From Ga0077527 sp964531455 (lineage in GTDB: Bacteria; Pseudomonadota; Gammaproteobacteria; Burkholderiales; SG8-41), in contig CAZHFZ010000002.1 of assembly GCA_964531455.1 (NCBI GenBank), forward strand, positions 1 to 64,000: a stretch of 64,000 nucleotides of DNA, given 5' to 3'. The notes beneath the pieces are model-generated. The model did no database searches. It was not told where the DNA came from and saw only the letters and a program-made list of their open reading frames with translations. The position numbers were made by a program, and so were the translations under genes. Shown here piece after piece: positions 33,970 through 43,023 of the stretch; position 1 is the stretch's first letter; each line of letters opens with the position of its first letter.

Positions 33970-35316
33970 TCACAATCCGTAAGCAATGCGTATCAGGGTA
34001 ATGGGATGCTGCTTTTCAGCGCCAGCACCAGCGCCAGATTCACTTTCACCGATGCCCTGCTGAATATGGCGGCCGGCGATCGCACAGTCAGAACTGATGT
34101 AATCAGGCTGGGCATCACCCATCAGGCGGAACACCGGGCGGCCGATTTTCATCGATTGATCAAAAAACTCGCTTTTCACGCCCCAGGTGCCATCGTGGCC
34201 CGCGCAACGCTCGACCGTGGTGACCTTGGTCTCCGGCACCATTTCCAGCAGTTCACGCGTCTTCTGACCCATGTTCTGCACGCGCAGATGACAGGGGATG
34301 TGGTACGACACCTTGCCCAACGGCTTGCTGAATTCCTTTTTCAGCAGACCGTCCTTGTGGCGCAGGATCAGATATTCAAAAGGATCGAACATGGCGGCTG
34401 CCACGGCTTTGACCTCGGCGTCATCGGGGAACATCAGCGGCAGTTCCTGTTTGAACATCAGCGTGCACGAAGGCACTGCACTGAGGATCGCGTAGCCTTC
34501 GCGCGCCAGTTTCGCGAGTACCGGAATATTGAATTCCTTGTTGCGCTGGACGGCCTCTAGGTCGCCCAGTTCCAGTTTCGGCATGCCGCAACAGGCTTCC
34601 TTCTCGACCACAATCGAAGGCACTTCGTTATGGGCAAGGATTTTCAGCAGGTCGTGCCCGATCCCCGGTTCGTTGTAATTCACATAGCAGGTCGAGAAGA
34701 TGGCGACCTTGCCAGGGGTTTGCTGGCCGTCCTTGACCGGAAATGAGGCATCCGGTTTGGCGGTCGAGCGGAATTTCGCGCTGTCGTATTCAGGCAGCAC
34801 GCGATCCTTGTGGATGCCCAGCACGCTGTCCATGACCTTGCGCACCGGCGCGGTCTTGTTCGCGGCGTTGACCATCTGCACCACAACCGGAATTGAAGCG
34901 AGCTTACCGAGCGCATCGGTGCTCGACAGCAGCTTGTCGCGGAAGCTGGTTTCGCCCTTGCGAAACTTTACCGCCTTGGCGCGCAGCATCAAGTGGGGGA
35001 AATCCAGATTCCATTCGTGCGGCGGCACGTACGGACATTTGGTCATGTAACACATGTCGCAGAGGTAGCAGCGATCAATGACTTCCCAGTAGTCCTTCTT
35101 GGGAATGCCGTCGACTTCAAGCGTCGGGCTCTCATCAACCAGATCGAACAACTTGGGGAAGGCGGTGCAAAGATTCACACACCGGCGACAGCCGTGGCAG
35201 ATATCAAAAACCCGCTCGAGTTCCTTGTCGAGTTTTTCCTCGTTGTAGAAGTCGTCGGATTTCCAGTCCAGGGGGTGCCGGGTCGGGGCCTCGAGACTAC
35301 CTTCGCGTGCGGTCAT
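33970..35316 (-). CDS. Fe-S oxidoreductase with two CCG domains (GlpC/HdrD-like)
   Basis: A 448-residue protein. Two 4Fe-4S ferredoxin-type sites are at the N-terminus (CHGCRRCVNLC and CYLCDMCYMTKCP), then two Cys-rich CCG-type domains (KEACCGMPKLELGD; ERCAGHDGTWG with SSDCAIAG). The layout resembles GlpC and heterodisulfide reductase subunit D. Such proteins pass electrons between cytoplasmic donors and a partner. Positioned between rubrerythrin and DUF3501, it could supply electrons to rubrerythrin, which here lacks its own rubredoxin domain (inference). 83 nt separate it from rubrerythrin, and that gap holds a terminator-like hairpin. Confidence 0.88.
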   Translation of the reverse strand: MTAREGSLEAPTRHPLDWKSDDFYNEEKLDKELERVFDICHGCRRCVNLCTAFPKLFDLVDESPTLEVDGIPKKDYWEVIDRCYLCDMCYMTKCPYVPPHEWNLDFPHLMLRAKAVKFRKGETSFRDKLLSSTDALGKLASIPVVVQMVNAANKTAPVRKVMDSVLGIHKDRVLPEYDSAKFRSTAKPDASFPVKDGQQTPGKVAIFSTCYVNYNEPGIGHDLLKILAHNEVPSIVVEKEACCGMPKLELGDLEAVQRNKEFNIPVLAKLAREGYAILSAVPSCTLMFKQELPLMFPDDAEVKAVAAAMFDPFEYLILRHKDGLLKKEFSKPLGKVSYHIPCHLRVQNMGQKTRELLEMVPETKVTTVERCAGHDGTWGVKSEFFDQSMKIGRPVFRLMGDAQPDYISSDCAIAGRHIQQGIGESESGAGAGAEKQHPITLIRIAYGL

Positions 35317-35352
35317 AGTCGGGTGTATTGCTCAATAGGTTGTGCTGAAAAG

Positions 35353-35376
35353 AAAGAGGCGCACATGCGCCCCTTT
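35353..35376 (-). terminator. Terminator-like hairpin after rubrerythrin
   Basis: On the minus strand a stem of about 9-10 bp with one mismatch (AAAGGGGCGC with GCGCCTCTTT, small loop) followed by CTTTTC. It lies between rubrerythrin and the Fe-S gene, so it may lower expression of the downstream genes relative to rubrerythrin. Confidence 0.65.
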
Positions 35377-35399
35377 CTCCGCTTGATCCTGAATACGGA

Positions 35400-35819
35400 T
35401 CAGTCAGCCAAGGCGTCCAATGCTTTCTGGAAGCGGTTGGCGTGTGAGCGCTCGGCTTTCGCCAGAGTCTCGAACCAGTCGGCGATTTCACCAAAACCTT
35501 CGTCGCGCGCGGTTTTTGCCATGCCGGGGTACATGTCGGTGTACTCGTGGGTCTCGCCGGCAATGGCAGCCTTCAGATTGTCACGGGTACGGCCAATCGG
35601 CAGATCGGTCGCGGGGTCACCGCAGGCTTCCATGTATTCAAGGTGGCCGTGAGCATGGCCGGTTTCGCCTTCAGCGGTCGAACGGAATACTGCAGCAACA
35701 TCGTTCTGGCCTTCCACATCGGCTTTGGCTGCAAAGTAGAGATAACGACGGTTGGCTTGAGATTCACCGGCAAAAGCCGCTTTCAGGTTGCCATGGGTCT
35801 TCGAATTCTTGAGCTGCAT
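35400..35819 (-). CDS. Rubrerythrin (erythrin-type, no rubredoxin domain)
   Basis: A 139-residue four-helix diiron protein. Metal ligands are visible in AFAGESQANRRYLYFAAKAD, STAEGETGHAHGHLEYM, AIAGETHEYTDMYPGMAKTA and AKAERSHANRF. Classical rubrerythrin (about 190 residues) ends in a rubredoxin Fe-Cys4 domain; this protein stops before it, so it needs an outside electron donor. The family reduces H2O2 to water in the cytoplasm. An AAAGGAG ribosome site precedes ATG 35819. It leads the rubrerythrin/Fe-S/DUF3501 gene set. A palindrome about 80-100 bp upstream may control it. Confidence 0.94.
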   Translation of the reverse strand: MQLKNSKTHGNLKAAFAGESQANRRYLYFAAKADVEGQNDVAAVFRSTAEGETGHAHGHLEYMEACGDPATDLPIGRTRDNLKAAIAGETHEYTDMYPGMAKTARDEGFGEIADWFETLAKAERSHANRFQKALDALAD

Positions 35820-36475
35820 AAAAACTCCTTTAAAAACAATAGGTTACTTAAACGCCTCACACGATATTTTGCGCTTTGGAACAAGCTACCTGCACAGATA
35901 TTTAGACTAAATCTAATCTGTAAATGAAGTGTAAATCGAACCACTAAACCGAGTCAACAATAAAGGTGGGAATTGAAATCAAAACCAAACGCAGACCACT
36001 CGGCATTCAAGGCAAATTGCTTGGATGTCCCCAAATATGCGAACGACTGATTCAGTGGTGATCGCGTTGCCCGACCGTCCCGCAATGTAAATTCCGAAAA
36101 AATTTTCAGCTGCAGCAATGCAGACCTTTTGAGCCCTGTTCGACATCAGCTTGTGCCGGGGCAAGCACGCGGCTTTCAGCGAGGTAACGATCCGACGACG
36201 GTTGTCGACTCGATATCGTTATTGTCCGATGCGACCAGGGAGGAATCGTAATGGTGTCCAAGAACCCGCCCACACAGCAGTGCACCATTTACCGTAAAGA
36301 CGTTTTGACCGGTTTCCATTGAGAACATCCAGTCGCTGAACCAGCGACAGCGGACTCGCGCGTGCAGGATAGCCGCGAAGGATTTGAGTGGGCAGAACAT
36401 GCCTGCAACCAGTTGTTGGTATGCAGCCCTGACCTTTGCCTCGCGGTTTAAAAGTCTCGACCGGGAAGCGATGGA
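35820..36475. other. Intergenic region without a supported gene
   Basis: About 655 bp between rppH and rubrerythrin. The part near 35830-35960 is AT-rich and probably holds the rubrerythrin promoter and the palindrome at 35902-35916. The remainder (36000-36470) shows no reading frame that I can support and no clear RNA gene. Confidence 0.5.
35902..35916. promoter_or_regulatory. Palindrome upstream of rubrerythrin, possible operator
   Basis: TTAGACTAAATCTAA is a 15-bp inverted repeat (TTAGA-5-TCTAA), nested in a wider CAGAT...ATCTG pair at 35895-35920. It lies in the AT-rich upstream region of the rubrerythrin gene. The binding factor is not known to me. Confidence 0.45.
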
Positions 36476-37000
36476 CTACATACCAAGCAGGGGCGCTCGT
36501 TGACGCTTGCGCTGCACCTGCCGCTTGATCAGGAACCGGGACAATTCATTCAGCGCCTGCTCATAAACAGCGCGTTTGAATTCAATGACATCCTGCGTCG
36601 GCGCCCAATACTCGTGCCAGCGCCAGGCATCAAACTCCGGCTTCTCTGAAGCGCGCAGGCAAACATCGCAATCACGGCCAACCAGCCGCAGCAGAAACCA
36701 GATTTGCTTTTGCCCACGGTAATTGCCGCGCCACTCACGCCGCAGCCAGCGCTCCGGCACTTCGTAACGCAACCAGTCACGCGTACGTCCCAGCACTTCC
36801 ACATGCTCAGGTTTCAGCCCAACTTCTTCGTGCAATTCGCGGTACATCGCAGCTTCGGGGCGCTCTCCGCCCTTTATCCCGCCCTGGGGAAACTGCCACG
36901 AATGCTCGCGTACCCGCTTACCCCAAAAAACCTCGTTTTTCCAATTGCACAAAACGATCCCGACGTTGGGGCGATAGCCATCTCTGTCGATCATGGTCAT
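36476..37000 (-). CDS. rppH: RNA pyrophosphohydrolase RppH (Nudix)
   Basis: A 174-residue Nudix hydrolase. The Nudix box runs from residue 40 to 62 with GGIKGGERPEAA, then RELHEEVGL. The start MIDRDGYRPNVGIVLCN and WQFPQGGI are typical of RppH/NudH. It removes pyrophosphate from the 5' end of mRNAs, opening them to RNase E decay. It lies beside proS, with one aminopropyltransferase-like gene between; rppH next to proS is usual in betaproteobacteria. The basic C-terminal tail (KRQVQRKRQRAP) may bind RNA. Confidence 0.95.
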   Translation of the reverse strand: MTMIDRDGYRPNVGIVLCNWKNEVFWGKRVREHSWQFPQGGIKGGERPEAAMYRELHEEVGLKPEHVEVLGRTRDWLRYEVPERWLRREWRGNYRGQKQIWFLLRLVGRDCDVCLRASEKPEFDAWRWHEYWAPTQDVIEFKRAVYEQALNELSRFLIKRQVQRKRQRAPLLGM

Positions 37001-37077
37001 CCCCGAATGCGTTTAACATATGGAACTGATTTTTTCACAATTCCCCGGCTATTGAAAGCCCGGAAAAGCTTGCATTT

Positions 37078-37866
37078 TCAGGGATTCAGCATAATTTCGT
37101 CGTGGCTGTTCATGGTTTGCAGGCCGGCAACGAACAGCGGAAACTCGAGACCGTAGCGCGCCTCCAAGTCCACCGCCCGCAAACGCAAGTCCTCCCAAAG
37201 CTGCGGACCCGGAGCATCGCGAAAGCCGAAGACGATCACGTTGCCCAGCTTGCGCGCGGGTAGGCACAAGGTTCCGCCCTGGAATACCTCCTCGATCCGC
37301 TTCAGGACATCGTTGAACTCCCGGTCACCCCCCCAAAGGTTAACAACCAGAATGCCGCCGGGCGCCAGCCGGGACCGGCAATCAGAATAGAAAGCGCTCG
37401 TCGCCAGTGCTTCAACATGGGACTCGGCATCATAACCATCCACCATGATGACATCTGCGCATACGTCTTTACGCGACATGTATTCAGCACCATCGCTGAT
37501 GATGATTTCAAGACCGGGATCGTTTTCCGGAACCAGAAAACACTGCCGGGCAATTGCAACGACCTGGGAATCAATCTCCAGCACCCGCACCAGTACGTCC
37601 GGCATGTGATGACGCACAAATTTTGCTACAGAACCGCCACCCAGGCCGATCATCAGGACATTCTTTGGCCCGGGGTGAAAAAGGAGAAATGCCATCATCG
37701 ACCGGGTGTAAGAAAGCTCAAGATCATGGGGGCGCGCAATGCGCATCGAACTCTGCACAGTATCGCTACCGATGTGCAGAGATCGCACTCCGAATTTTTC
37801 ACTGACGTAAACAGTCTTGGCGTCTTCTGCGGGCTTGCGCAGGCGCCATTTTGGTACGAAACGCAT
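37078..37866 (-). CDS. Spermidine synthase-like (polyamine aminopropyltransferase fold) protein
   Basis: A 262-residue protein with the SpeE-type Rossmann core: VLMIGLGGGSVAKFVRHHMPDVLVRVLEID (SAM/dcSAM pocket), ISDGAEYM and VDGYDAESHVEAL. The N-terminal domain is short (SSMRIARPHDLELSYTRSMM is kept). Close relatives in betaproteobacteria are listed as spermidine synthase-like; whether it makes polyamines is unproven. The start at ATG 37866 avoids overlap with proS, which is divergent and begins 67 nt away. Longer upstream frames run antisense into proS and are not credible. Confidence 0.83.
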   Translation of the reverse strand: MRFVPKWRLRKPAEDAKTVYVSEKFGVRSLHIGSDTVQSSMRIARPHDLELSYTRSMMAFLLFHPGPKNVLMIGLGGGSVAKFVRHHMPDVLVRVLEIDSQVVAIARQCFLVPENDPGLEIIISDGAEYMSRKDVCADVIMVDGYDAESHVEALATSAFYSDCRSRLAPGGILVVNLWGGDREFNDVLKRIEEVFQGGTLCLPARKLGNVIVFGFRDAPGPQLWEDLRLRAVDLEARYGLEFPLFVAGLQTMNSHDEIMLNP

Positions 37867-37933
37867 CTTGTTTCCGGGGGAAGGTTGCTCTAGTGTCCTG
37901 TAGAATAAGGCCTTTTCCTGATCTGGAACAGGC

Positions 37934-39658
37934 ATGCGCGTCACCCAATTTCTCATATCCACCCTGAAAGAACCCCCTTCGGAAGCCGAAGTCGTCAGCC
38001 ACAAGCTCATGTTGCGGGCCGGTCTGATCAAACGCCTGACCAGCGGTGTTTACACTTGGATGCCTTTAGGTCTGCGCGTGCTGCGCCGGGTCGAGAACAT
38101 CATCCGCGAGGAAATGAACCGCGGCGGTGCCATTGAACTGCTGATGCCGGCAGTGCAGCCAGCCGAGTTATGGCAGGAATCGACGCGCTGGGAGCAATAC
38201 GGCCCCGAATTATTGCGCCTCAAAGATCGCCACCAGCGCGATTTCTGCTTCGGCCCGACGCATGAGGAAGTGGTCTGCGATGTCGCCCGCCGCGAAATCA
38301 AAAGCTATCGGCAACTACCACTGAACCTGTACCAGATTCAGACCAAATTCCGTGACGAAATCCGCCCGCGCTTCGGTGTAATGCGAGGGCGCGAATTCCT
38401 GATGAAGGATGCCTACTCCTTCCATGTGAACTACGACGACCTGGTCCGCGAATACCACAACATGCACGACACCTACAGCCGCATCTTTACGCGACTGGGA
38501 TTGAAGTTTCGTGCCGTGGCGGCGGATACCGGTTCAATCGGTGGAACCGGCTCGCACGAATTCCATGTGCTTGCCGATTCAGGCGAAGACGCCATTGCCT
38601 ACTGTCCGCAGTCAGATTATGCGGCCAACGTTGAACTCGCCGAAGCGGTTGCTCCCGCGTCGCAGCGTCCGGCACCTGCACAAACAGCGCATAAAGTGCA
38701 TACACCCGGCATCAAGGCAATCTCCGATCTGAGCGCGTTCCTGAAAGTACCGGCGGAGTGCACCGTTAAATCCGTCGTAGTCGACGGCACTGACGGCAAA
38801 CCGGTGCTGCTTCTGGTTCGCGGCGATCACGAACTGAACATGATCAAGACGGGTAAACTCGCGCAGGTAAAACAACCGGCAGCTTTCGCATCTGCAGAAA
38901 CAATACGCGCAGCTTTCCATGCCGACCCTGGCTCGCTGGGTCCGGTCGGATTCAACGGTACCGTCATTGCCGATCGCGCCGTAGGCGCAATGGCCGATTT
39001 TGTTGTCGGAGCCAATGAAAACGATCATCACCTGACTGGCGTCAACATCGGCCGCGACTTCCCGGAACCAGTTTTTGCAGACATTCGCAATGTAGTGACG
39101 GGAGACGCATCCCCCGACGGCAAGGGTGCATTGGAGATTTGCCGCGGCATCGAAGTGGGCCACATCTTCCAGTTGCGCACCAAATACGCGAAAGCGATGA
39201 ACCTCGCTTTCCTGGATGAGTCCGGAAAATCGCAGATCATGGAAATGGGCTGCTATGGCATCGGGGTCACGCGCATCGTGGCCGCGGCCATTGAGCAAAA
39301 CTACGACGACCGCGGCATCATCTTTCCGCAAGCCATTGCGCCTTTTGACGTCGCCATCGTACCGATAGGTTATGCAAAAAGCGCGCAGGTTCGTGAAGCA
39401 GCCGACCGCCTGCACGACACTCTCACGGCAGCAGGCATTGCAGTGCTGCTCGACAATCGCGACGAACGACCGGGCGTGATGTTCGCCGATATGGAACTGA
39501 TCGGCGTGCCGCATCGTATCGTCATCGGCGACCGCGGTCTCAAGGATGGCAATCTCGAATACAAGGGCAGACGTGATAGCGAAGCACGTAACATGCCGTT
39601 GACGGAAGCCGAAACATTATTAAAATCAATGATATGCGGAGATTTAGTACAGCACTGA
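37934..39658 (+). CDS. proS: Prolyl-tRNA synthetase
   Basis: A 574-residue bacterial-type class II synthetase with the editing (INS) domain. Motif 2 lies in TKFRDEIRPRFGVMRGREFLMKDAYSFH, the INS region includes VPAECTVKSVVVD, and motif 3 is in EMGCYGIGVTRIVAAAIEQ. The C-terminal anticodon-binding domain has LLDNRDERPGVMFADMELIGVP. It charges tRNA-Pro, one isoacceptor of which is encoded at 28630. A TAGAAT at 37901-37906 may be its -10. The stop overlaps the next gene by 25 nt. Confidence 0.97.
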   Translation: MRVTQFLISTLKEPPSEAEVVSHKLMLRAGLIKRLTSGVYTWMPLGLRVLRRVENIIREEMNRGGAIELLMPAVQPAELWQESTRWEQYGPELLRLKDRHQRDFCFGPTHEEVVCDVARREIKSYRQLPLNLYQIQTKFRDEIRPRFGVMRGREFLMKDAYSFHVNYDDLVREYHNMHDTYSRIFTRLGLKFRAVAADTGSIGGTGSHEFHVLADSGEDAIAYCPQSDYAANVELAEAVAPASQRPAPAQTAHKVHTPGIKAISDLSAFLKVPAECTVKSVVVDGTDGKPVLLLVRGDHELNMIKTGKLAQVKQPAAFASAETIRAAFHADPGSLGPVGFNGTVIADRAVGAMADFVVGANENDHHLTGVNIGRDFPEPVFADIRNVVTGDASPDGKGALEICRGIEVGHIFQLRTKYAKAMNLAFLDESGKSQIMEMGCYGIGVTRIVAAAIEQNYDDRGIIFPQAIAPFDVAIVPIGYAKSAQVREAADRLHDTLTAAGIAVLLDNRDERPGVMFADMELIGVPHRIVIGDRGLKDGNLEYKGRRDSEARNMPLTEAETLLKSMICGDLVQH

Positions 39659-40263
39659 GCGCAGCTCTGAGCGGTCTGCTGCTGCTGGCACCGCTCACCG
39701 TTCACAGCGGTGCGCAAAAATACGAACCCCTGTCAGCCAGCGTTCAGGCCGCCCTGCACCGGGCGATTGCCGACCAAGCCGCCCCCGTTGTGGCATTCGA
39801 GGACGAACAGGAGGCGCGCGCCTGGCTGGCGGCAATGTCATCACGATTGGCCAGGAGAATGCCCGAGCGCATTGCACGCGAGGAGTTCCTGCTGACCGTT
39901 CATTACGAAGCCCGGCGCGCGGGCCTTGATCCGCAGTTGGTACTCGCTCTGATACAAGTCGAAAGTGCATTCCGCAAGTATGCAGTTTCCAGCGCCGGCG
40001 CACGCGGTTTCATGCAGGTAATGCCGTTCTGGTCGAAACTGATCGGTACGGCGGAACATAACCTCTTCCACCTGCGCACCAACCTGCGATATGGCTGCAC
40101 CATACTGCGTCACTATCTTGATATTGAGGGCGGCAACCTGTTCCGGGCCCTGGGCCGCTACAACGGCAGCCTGGGTAAAGCGGAATATCCGGACATGGTG
40201 CTGCGGGCATGGCATGGCAACTGGAGCTACACGCCACCACCCGGCATGCGTATTGCCCAATAA
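39634..40263 (+). CDS. Periplasmic lytic transglycosylase (SLT domain)
   Basis: A 209-residue protein with a signal peptide (STALSAALSGLLLLAPLTVHS). The catalytic domain has Glu110 in LALIQVESAFRKYAVSSAGARGFMQVMPFW, followed by NLFHLRTNLRYGCTILRHYLD and ALGRYNGSLGKAEYP. It belongs to family 1 lytic transglycosylases that cut peptidoglycan with formation of 1,6-anhydro ends. Its ATG lies inside the proS end (25-nt overlap), an arrangement known in other betaproteobacteria, so the two are co-transcribed. It differs from the one at 11105 in having a cleavable signal and no NrdR-like promoter. Confidence 0.92.
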   Translation: MRRFSTALSAALSGLLLLAPLTVHSGAQKYEPLSASVQAALHRAIADQAAPVVAFEDEQEARAWLAAMSSRLARRMPERIAREEFLLTVHYEARRAGLDPQLVLALIQVESAFRKYAVSSAGARGFMQVMPFWSKLIGTAEHNLFHLRTNLRYGCTILRHYLDIEGGNLFRALGRYNGSLGKAEYPDMVLRAWHGNWSYTPPPGMRIAQ

Positions 40264-40296
40264 ATTATCCCGAAACGCGATGTTATTCCGAACCCG

Positions 40297-40887
40297 ATGA
40301 CCGAGATCCTTGTGCTGTATTACAGCCACCACGGTGCAACCCGCGAGATGGCGCAACTGATCGCACGCGGCATCCAGCTGGCAGGGGCCACTGCACGCCT
40401 GCGTACTGTGCCCAAAGTCTCCACAGTCACCGAGGCGACTGCCCCATTGATCCCCGATGACGGCGCGCCCTATGTGGAACTCGGCGATCTTGAAGAGTGT
40501 GCCGGCCTTGCAATGGGCTCTCCAACACGTTTCGGCAATATGGCAGCTCCGATGAAATATTTCTGGGATGGCACCGCCAGCCTGTGGCTCAAAGGCGCGC
40601 TCGCAGGGAAGCCAGCCGCGGTCTTTACTTCGACCGCGAGTCTGCACGGGGGGCAGGAGACCACGCTGGTCTCGATGATGCTGCCGCTATTGCACCACGG
40701 CATGCTGATCGTCGGTCTGCCCTACTCTGCACCCGAGCTGCTCACCACCACCACCGGCGGTACACCCTACGGACCCAGCCATCATGCCGGCGCAGCCAGT
40801 GATCTGCCGGTTTCGGAACACGAACGCAAACTGTGCATTGCCATCGGCAAACGTCTCGCCGAAATTGCGCTGAAACTCGCAAAATGA
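40297..40887 (+). CDS. wrbA: NAD(P)H:quinone oxidoreductase WrbA
   Basis: A 196-residue flavodoxin-like protein. The FMN phosphate loop is YYSHHGATREMAQLIARGI at the N-terminus; further marks are GSPTRFGNMAAPMKYFWDGT, FTSTASLHGGQETTLVSMM and PYGPSHHAG, all typical of WrbA. It reduces quinones by two electrons, protecting from redox cycling. It follows the transglycosylase by 33 nt. Its stop overlaps the DUF2069 start (ATGA). Confidence 0.94.
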   Translation: MTEILVLYYSHHGATREMAQLIARGIQLAGATARLRTVPKVSTVTEATAPLIPDDGAPYVELGDLEECAGLAMGSPTRFGNMAAPMKYFWDGTASLWLKGALAGKPAAVFTSTASLHGGQETTLVSMMLPLLHHGMLIVGLPYSAPELLTTTTGGTPYGPSHHAGAASDLPVSEHERKLCIAIGKRLAEIALKLAK

Positions 40888-41234
40888 ATCTTGCACACGG
40901 CGCCCATCGGGCAGCCGCAACCCTGCTGTTACTGCTGATCCTGCTGTGCCTCGCCTGGGAATTGTGGCTTGCGCCGTTGCGGCCGGGCGGTTCATGGCTC
41001 GCACTCAAGGTGCTGCCGCTGCTGTGGATCGCACCCGGCATCCTGCACGGACGCCTTTACACCTTCCGTGCCTCGACCATGCTGATCCTGGCGTATTTTG
41101 CCGAAGGTACTGTACGCGCCTGGGGTGATCAGGGATTGAGCGGAATGCTCGCACTGGCGGAAACCGCGCTCGCCAGCCTTTTTTTTGTCATGGCCATTGC
41201 CTATGTCCGGGCCAGCCGCACGGTCAAATCCTGA
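40884..41234 (+). CDS. DUF2069-family membrane protein
   Basis: A 116-residue protein with four likely membrane helices (LLLLLILLCLAWELWLAP; LALKVLPLLWIAPGIL; ASTMLILAYFAEGTVRAW; TALASLFFVMAIAYV). The pattern KVLPLLWIAPGILHGRLYTFR is the DUF2069 hallmark, and the family commonly follows wrbA. ATG 40884 overlaps the wrbA stop by 4 nt and is preferred over an in-frame opening 17 codons earlier. The function is unknown. Its 3' end overlaps the convergent DUF2905 gene by 11 nt. Confidence 0.88.
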   Translation: MNLAHGAHRAAATLLLLLILLCLAWELWLAPLRPGGSWLALKVLPLLWIAPGILHGRLYTFRASTMLILAYFAEGTVRAWGDQGLSGMLALAETALASLFFVMAIAYVRASRTVKS

Positions 41235-41424
41235 CGACGCGCAGGACCAGCATCAGCACCAGCGACAGTACGATGCTAGTTGCCAGCGGGAAATAAAAGC
41301 GCCGGCCGCGGCGCTCAATACTGACATCACCGGGTAATCGCCCCAGCCCCAGCCGGGTCAGCCATGGCCCGGCAATGCCTAGCACGAACAACACCACCGC
41401 GAGGGTTAGCAGCCACTTGAGCAT
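41224..41424 (-). CDS. DUF2905-family small membrane protein
   Basis: A 66-residue protein with two helices (LLTLAVVLFVLGIAGPWL and LATSIVLSLVLMLVLRVV) separated by LGRLPGDVSIERRGRRFYFPL, the DUF2905 pattern. The function is unknown. It lies 34 nt downstream of leuA on the same strand and may share its transcript. Confidence 0.87.
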   Translation of the reverse strand: MLKWLLTLAVVLFVLGIAGPWLTRLGLGRLPGDVSIERRGRRFYFPLATSIVLSLVLMLVLRVVRI

Positions 41425-41458
41425 GCCGGCAACCCCGTTTCACGATGTTGTCGTGCGT

Positions 41459-43000
41459 TCAAAGCTGGGGGTTCAGCCGCTCAGTCTTCGCGCAGAGCTT
41501 GTTGACCGCATTGATATAGGCCTTGGCCGAAGCGACAACAATGTCGGTATCCGCGCCCTGCCCGTTGACGACCCGCCCGTCTCTGGACAGCCGCACGGTG
41601 ACCTCGCCCTGTGCATCCGTGCCGGTGGTGATGGCGTTGACTGAATACAGCTGCAGTTCGGCCTTGCTGGTGACCAGGGCCTCGATGGCCTTGAACGCGG
41701 CGTCCACCGGTCCGCTGCCTTCCGATTTGGAAGGCAATTCCTTGCCATTGTCGGAGATAACGATGCGGGCGTAAGGCTGCTCGCCGGTCTCCGAATGCGC
41801 GGTCAAGGACACCAAGTTGTAACGCTCATTCTCGATGTGCTCAAGGTTTTCCTCGCTGATCAGCGCATGCAGATCCTCGTCGAAAATCTCGCGCTTCTTG
41901 TCGGCCAACTCCTTGAATCGCTTGAACGCGGCATTGAGTGCCTCTTCCGATTCGAGTTCAACGCCAATTTCCTGCAGCCGCGTCTTGAACGCATTGCGTC
42001 CGGAAAGTTTGCCCAGCGTCAGCCGGTTGGTGGTCCAGCCCACCGATTCGGCACTCATGATTTCGTAGGTCTCGCGGTGCTTGAGCACGCCGTCCTGGTG
42101 GATGCCCGACTCATGGGCAAAGGCATTGGCACCGACAATCGCCTTGTTCGGCTGCACCGGATAACCGGTGATGCCGGACACCAGCTTCGATGCCGGTACG
42201 ATCTGGGTCGCATCAATATTGGTGTCGCAGGGGAACACATCCTGACGGGTGCGAACCGCCATAACAATTTCCTCAAGCGCCGCATTGCCCGCACGCTCGC
42301 CGAGGCCGTTGATCGTGCACTCCACCTGGCGTGCGCCGTTCTGCACGGCAGACAGTGAGTTGGCTACAGCAAGGCCGAGGTCGTTGTGACAATGCACCGA
42401 CCAGATGACCTTGTCGGCATTGGGAACGCGCTCGCGAAGATTCCTGATCAGCAGGCCATACTGGTCGGGCAGCGTATAGCCGACGGTATCGGGCACGTTG
42501 ATCGTCCGTGCTCCGGCCTTGATCACCTGCTCCAGGATGCGGCACAGAAAATCCAGATCGGAGCGACCGGCATCTTCCGCCGAAAACTCGACGTTATCGG
42601 TGTAATCGCGCGCCCACTTGATCGCGCGCACGGCCTGATCGATCACCTGCGAGGGTTCCATGCGCAGCTTCTTTTCCATGTGGATCGGCGAAGTGGCGAT
42701 GAAGGTGTGAATGCGCGGCTGAGCGGCCACTTTCACGGCTTCACCGCAGCGTCGCACATCCTTTTCGTTGGCGCGCGCCAGTCCGCAGATAGTGCTGTCC
42801 TTGATGGCCCGCGCCACTGCCTGCACAGACTCAAAGTCGCCATCACTCGCCGCCGGAAATCCGGCTTCTATGACATCAACACGCATACGCTCCAGCTGAC
42901 GTGCGATGCGCAACTTGTCTTCCTTGGTCATCGATGCACCGGGACTCTGTTCGCCGTCGCGCATCGTTGTATCAAATATGATCAACTTTTCTTTAGCCAT
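41459..43000 (-). CDS. leuA: 2-isopropylmalate synthase
   Basis: A 513-residue enzyme. The TIM-barrel catalytic domain starts KLIIFDTTMRDGEQSPGASM, with SVHCHNDLGLAVANSLSAV for metal binding; the C-terminal regulatory domain ends NAVNKLCAKTERLNPQL. It condenses acetyl-CoA with 2-ketoisovalerate, the first step of leucine synthesis, and is usually inhibited by leucine. The gene is preceded by 242 nt holding a promoter, a Leu-rich leader peptide and competing stem elements (43024-43236), which suggests control by leucyl-tRNA supply. Confidence 0.96.
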   Translation of the reverse strand: MAKEKLIIFDTTMRDGEQSPGASMTKEDKLRIARQLERMRVDVIEAGFPAASDGDFESVQAVARAIKDSTICGLARANEKDVRRCGEAVKVAAQPRIHTFIATSPIHMEKKLRMEPSQVIDQAVRAIKWARDYTDNVEFSAEDAGRSDLDFLCRILEQVIKAGARTINVPDTVGYTLPDQYGLLIRNLRERVPNADKVIWSVHCHNDLGLAVANSLSAVQNGARQVECTINGLGERAGNAALEEIVMAVRTRQDVFPCDTNIDATQIVPASKLVSGITGYPVQPNKAIVGANAFAHESGIHQDGVLKHRETYEIMSAESVGWTTNRLTLGKLSGRNAFKTRLQEIGVELESEEALNAAFKRFKELADKKREIFDEDLHALISEENLEHIENERYNLVSLTAHSETGEQPYARIVISDNGKELPSKSEGSGPVDAAFKAIEALVTSKAELQLYSVNAITTGTDAQGEVTVRLSRDGRVVNGQGADTDIVVASAKAYINAVNKLCAKTERLNPQL

Positions 43001-43023
43001 GATTCATACCTCAGCATTCAATC

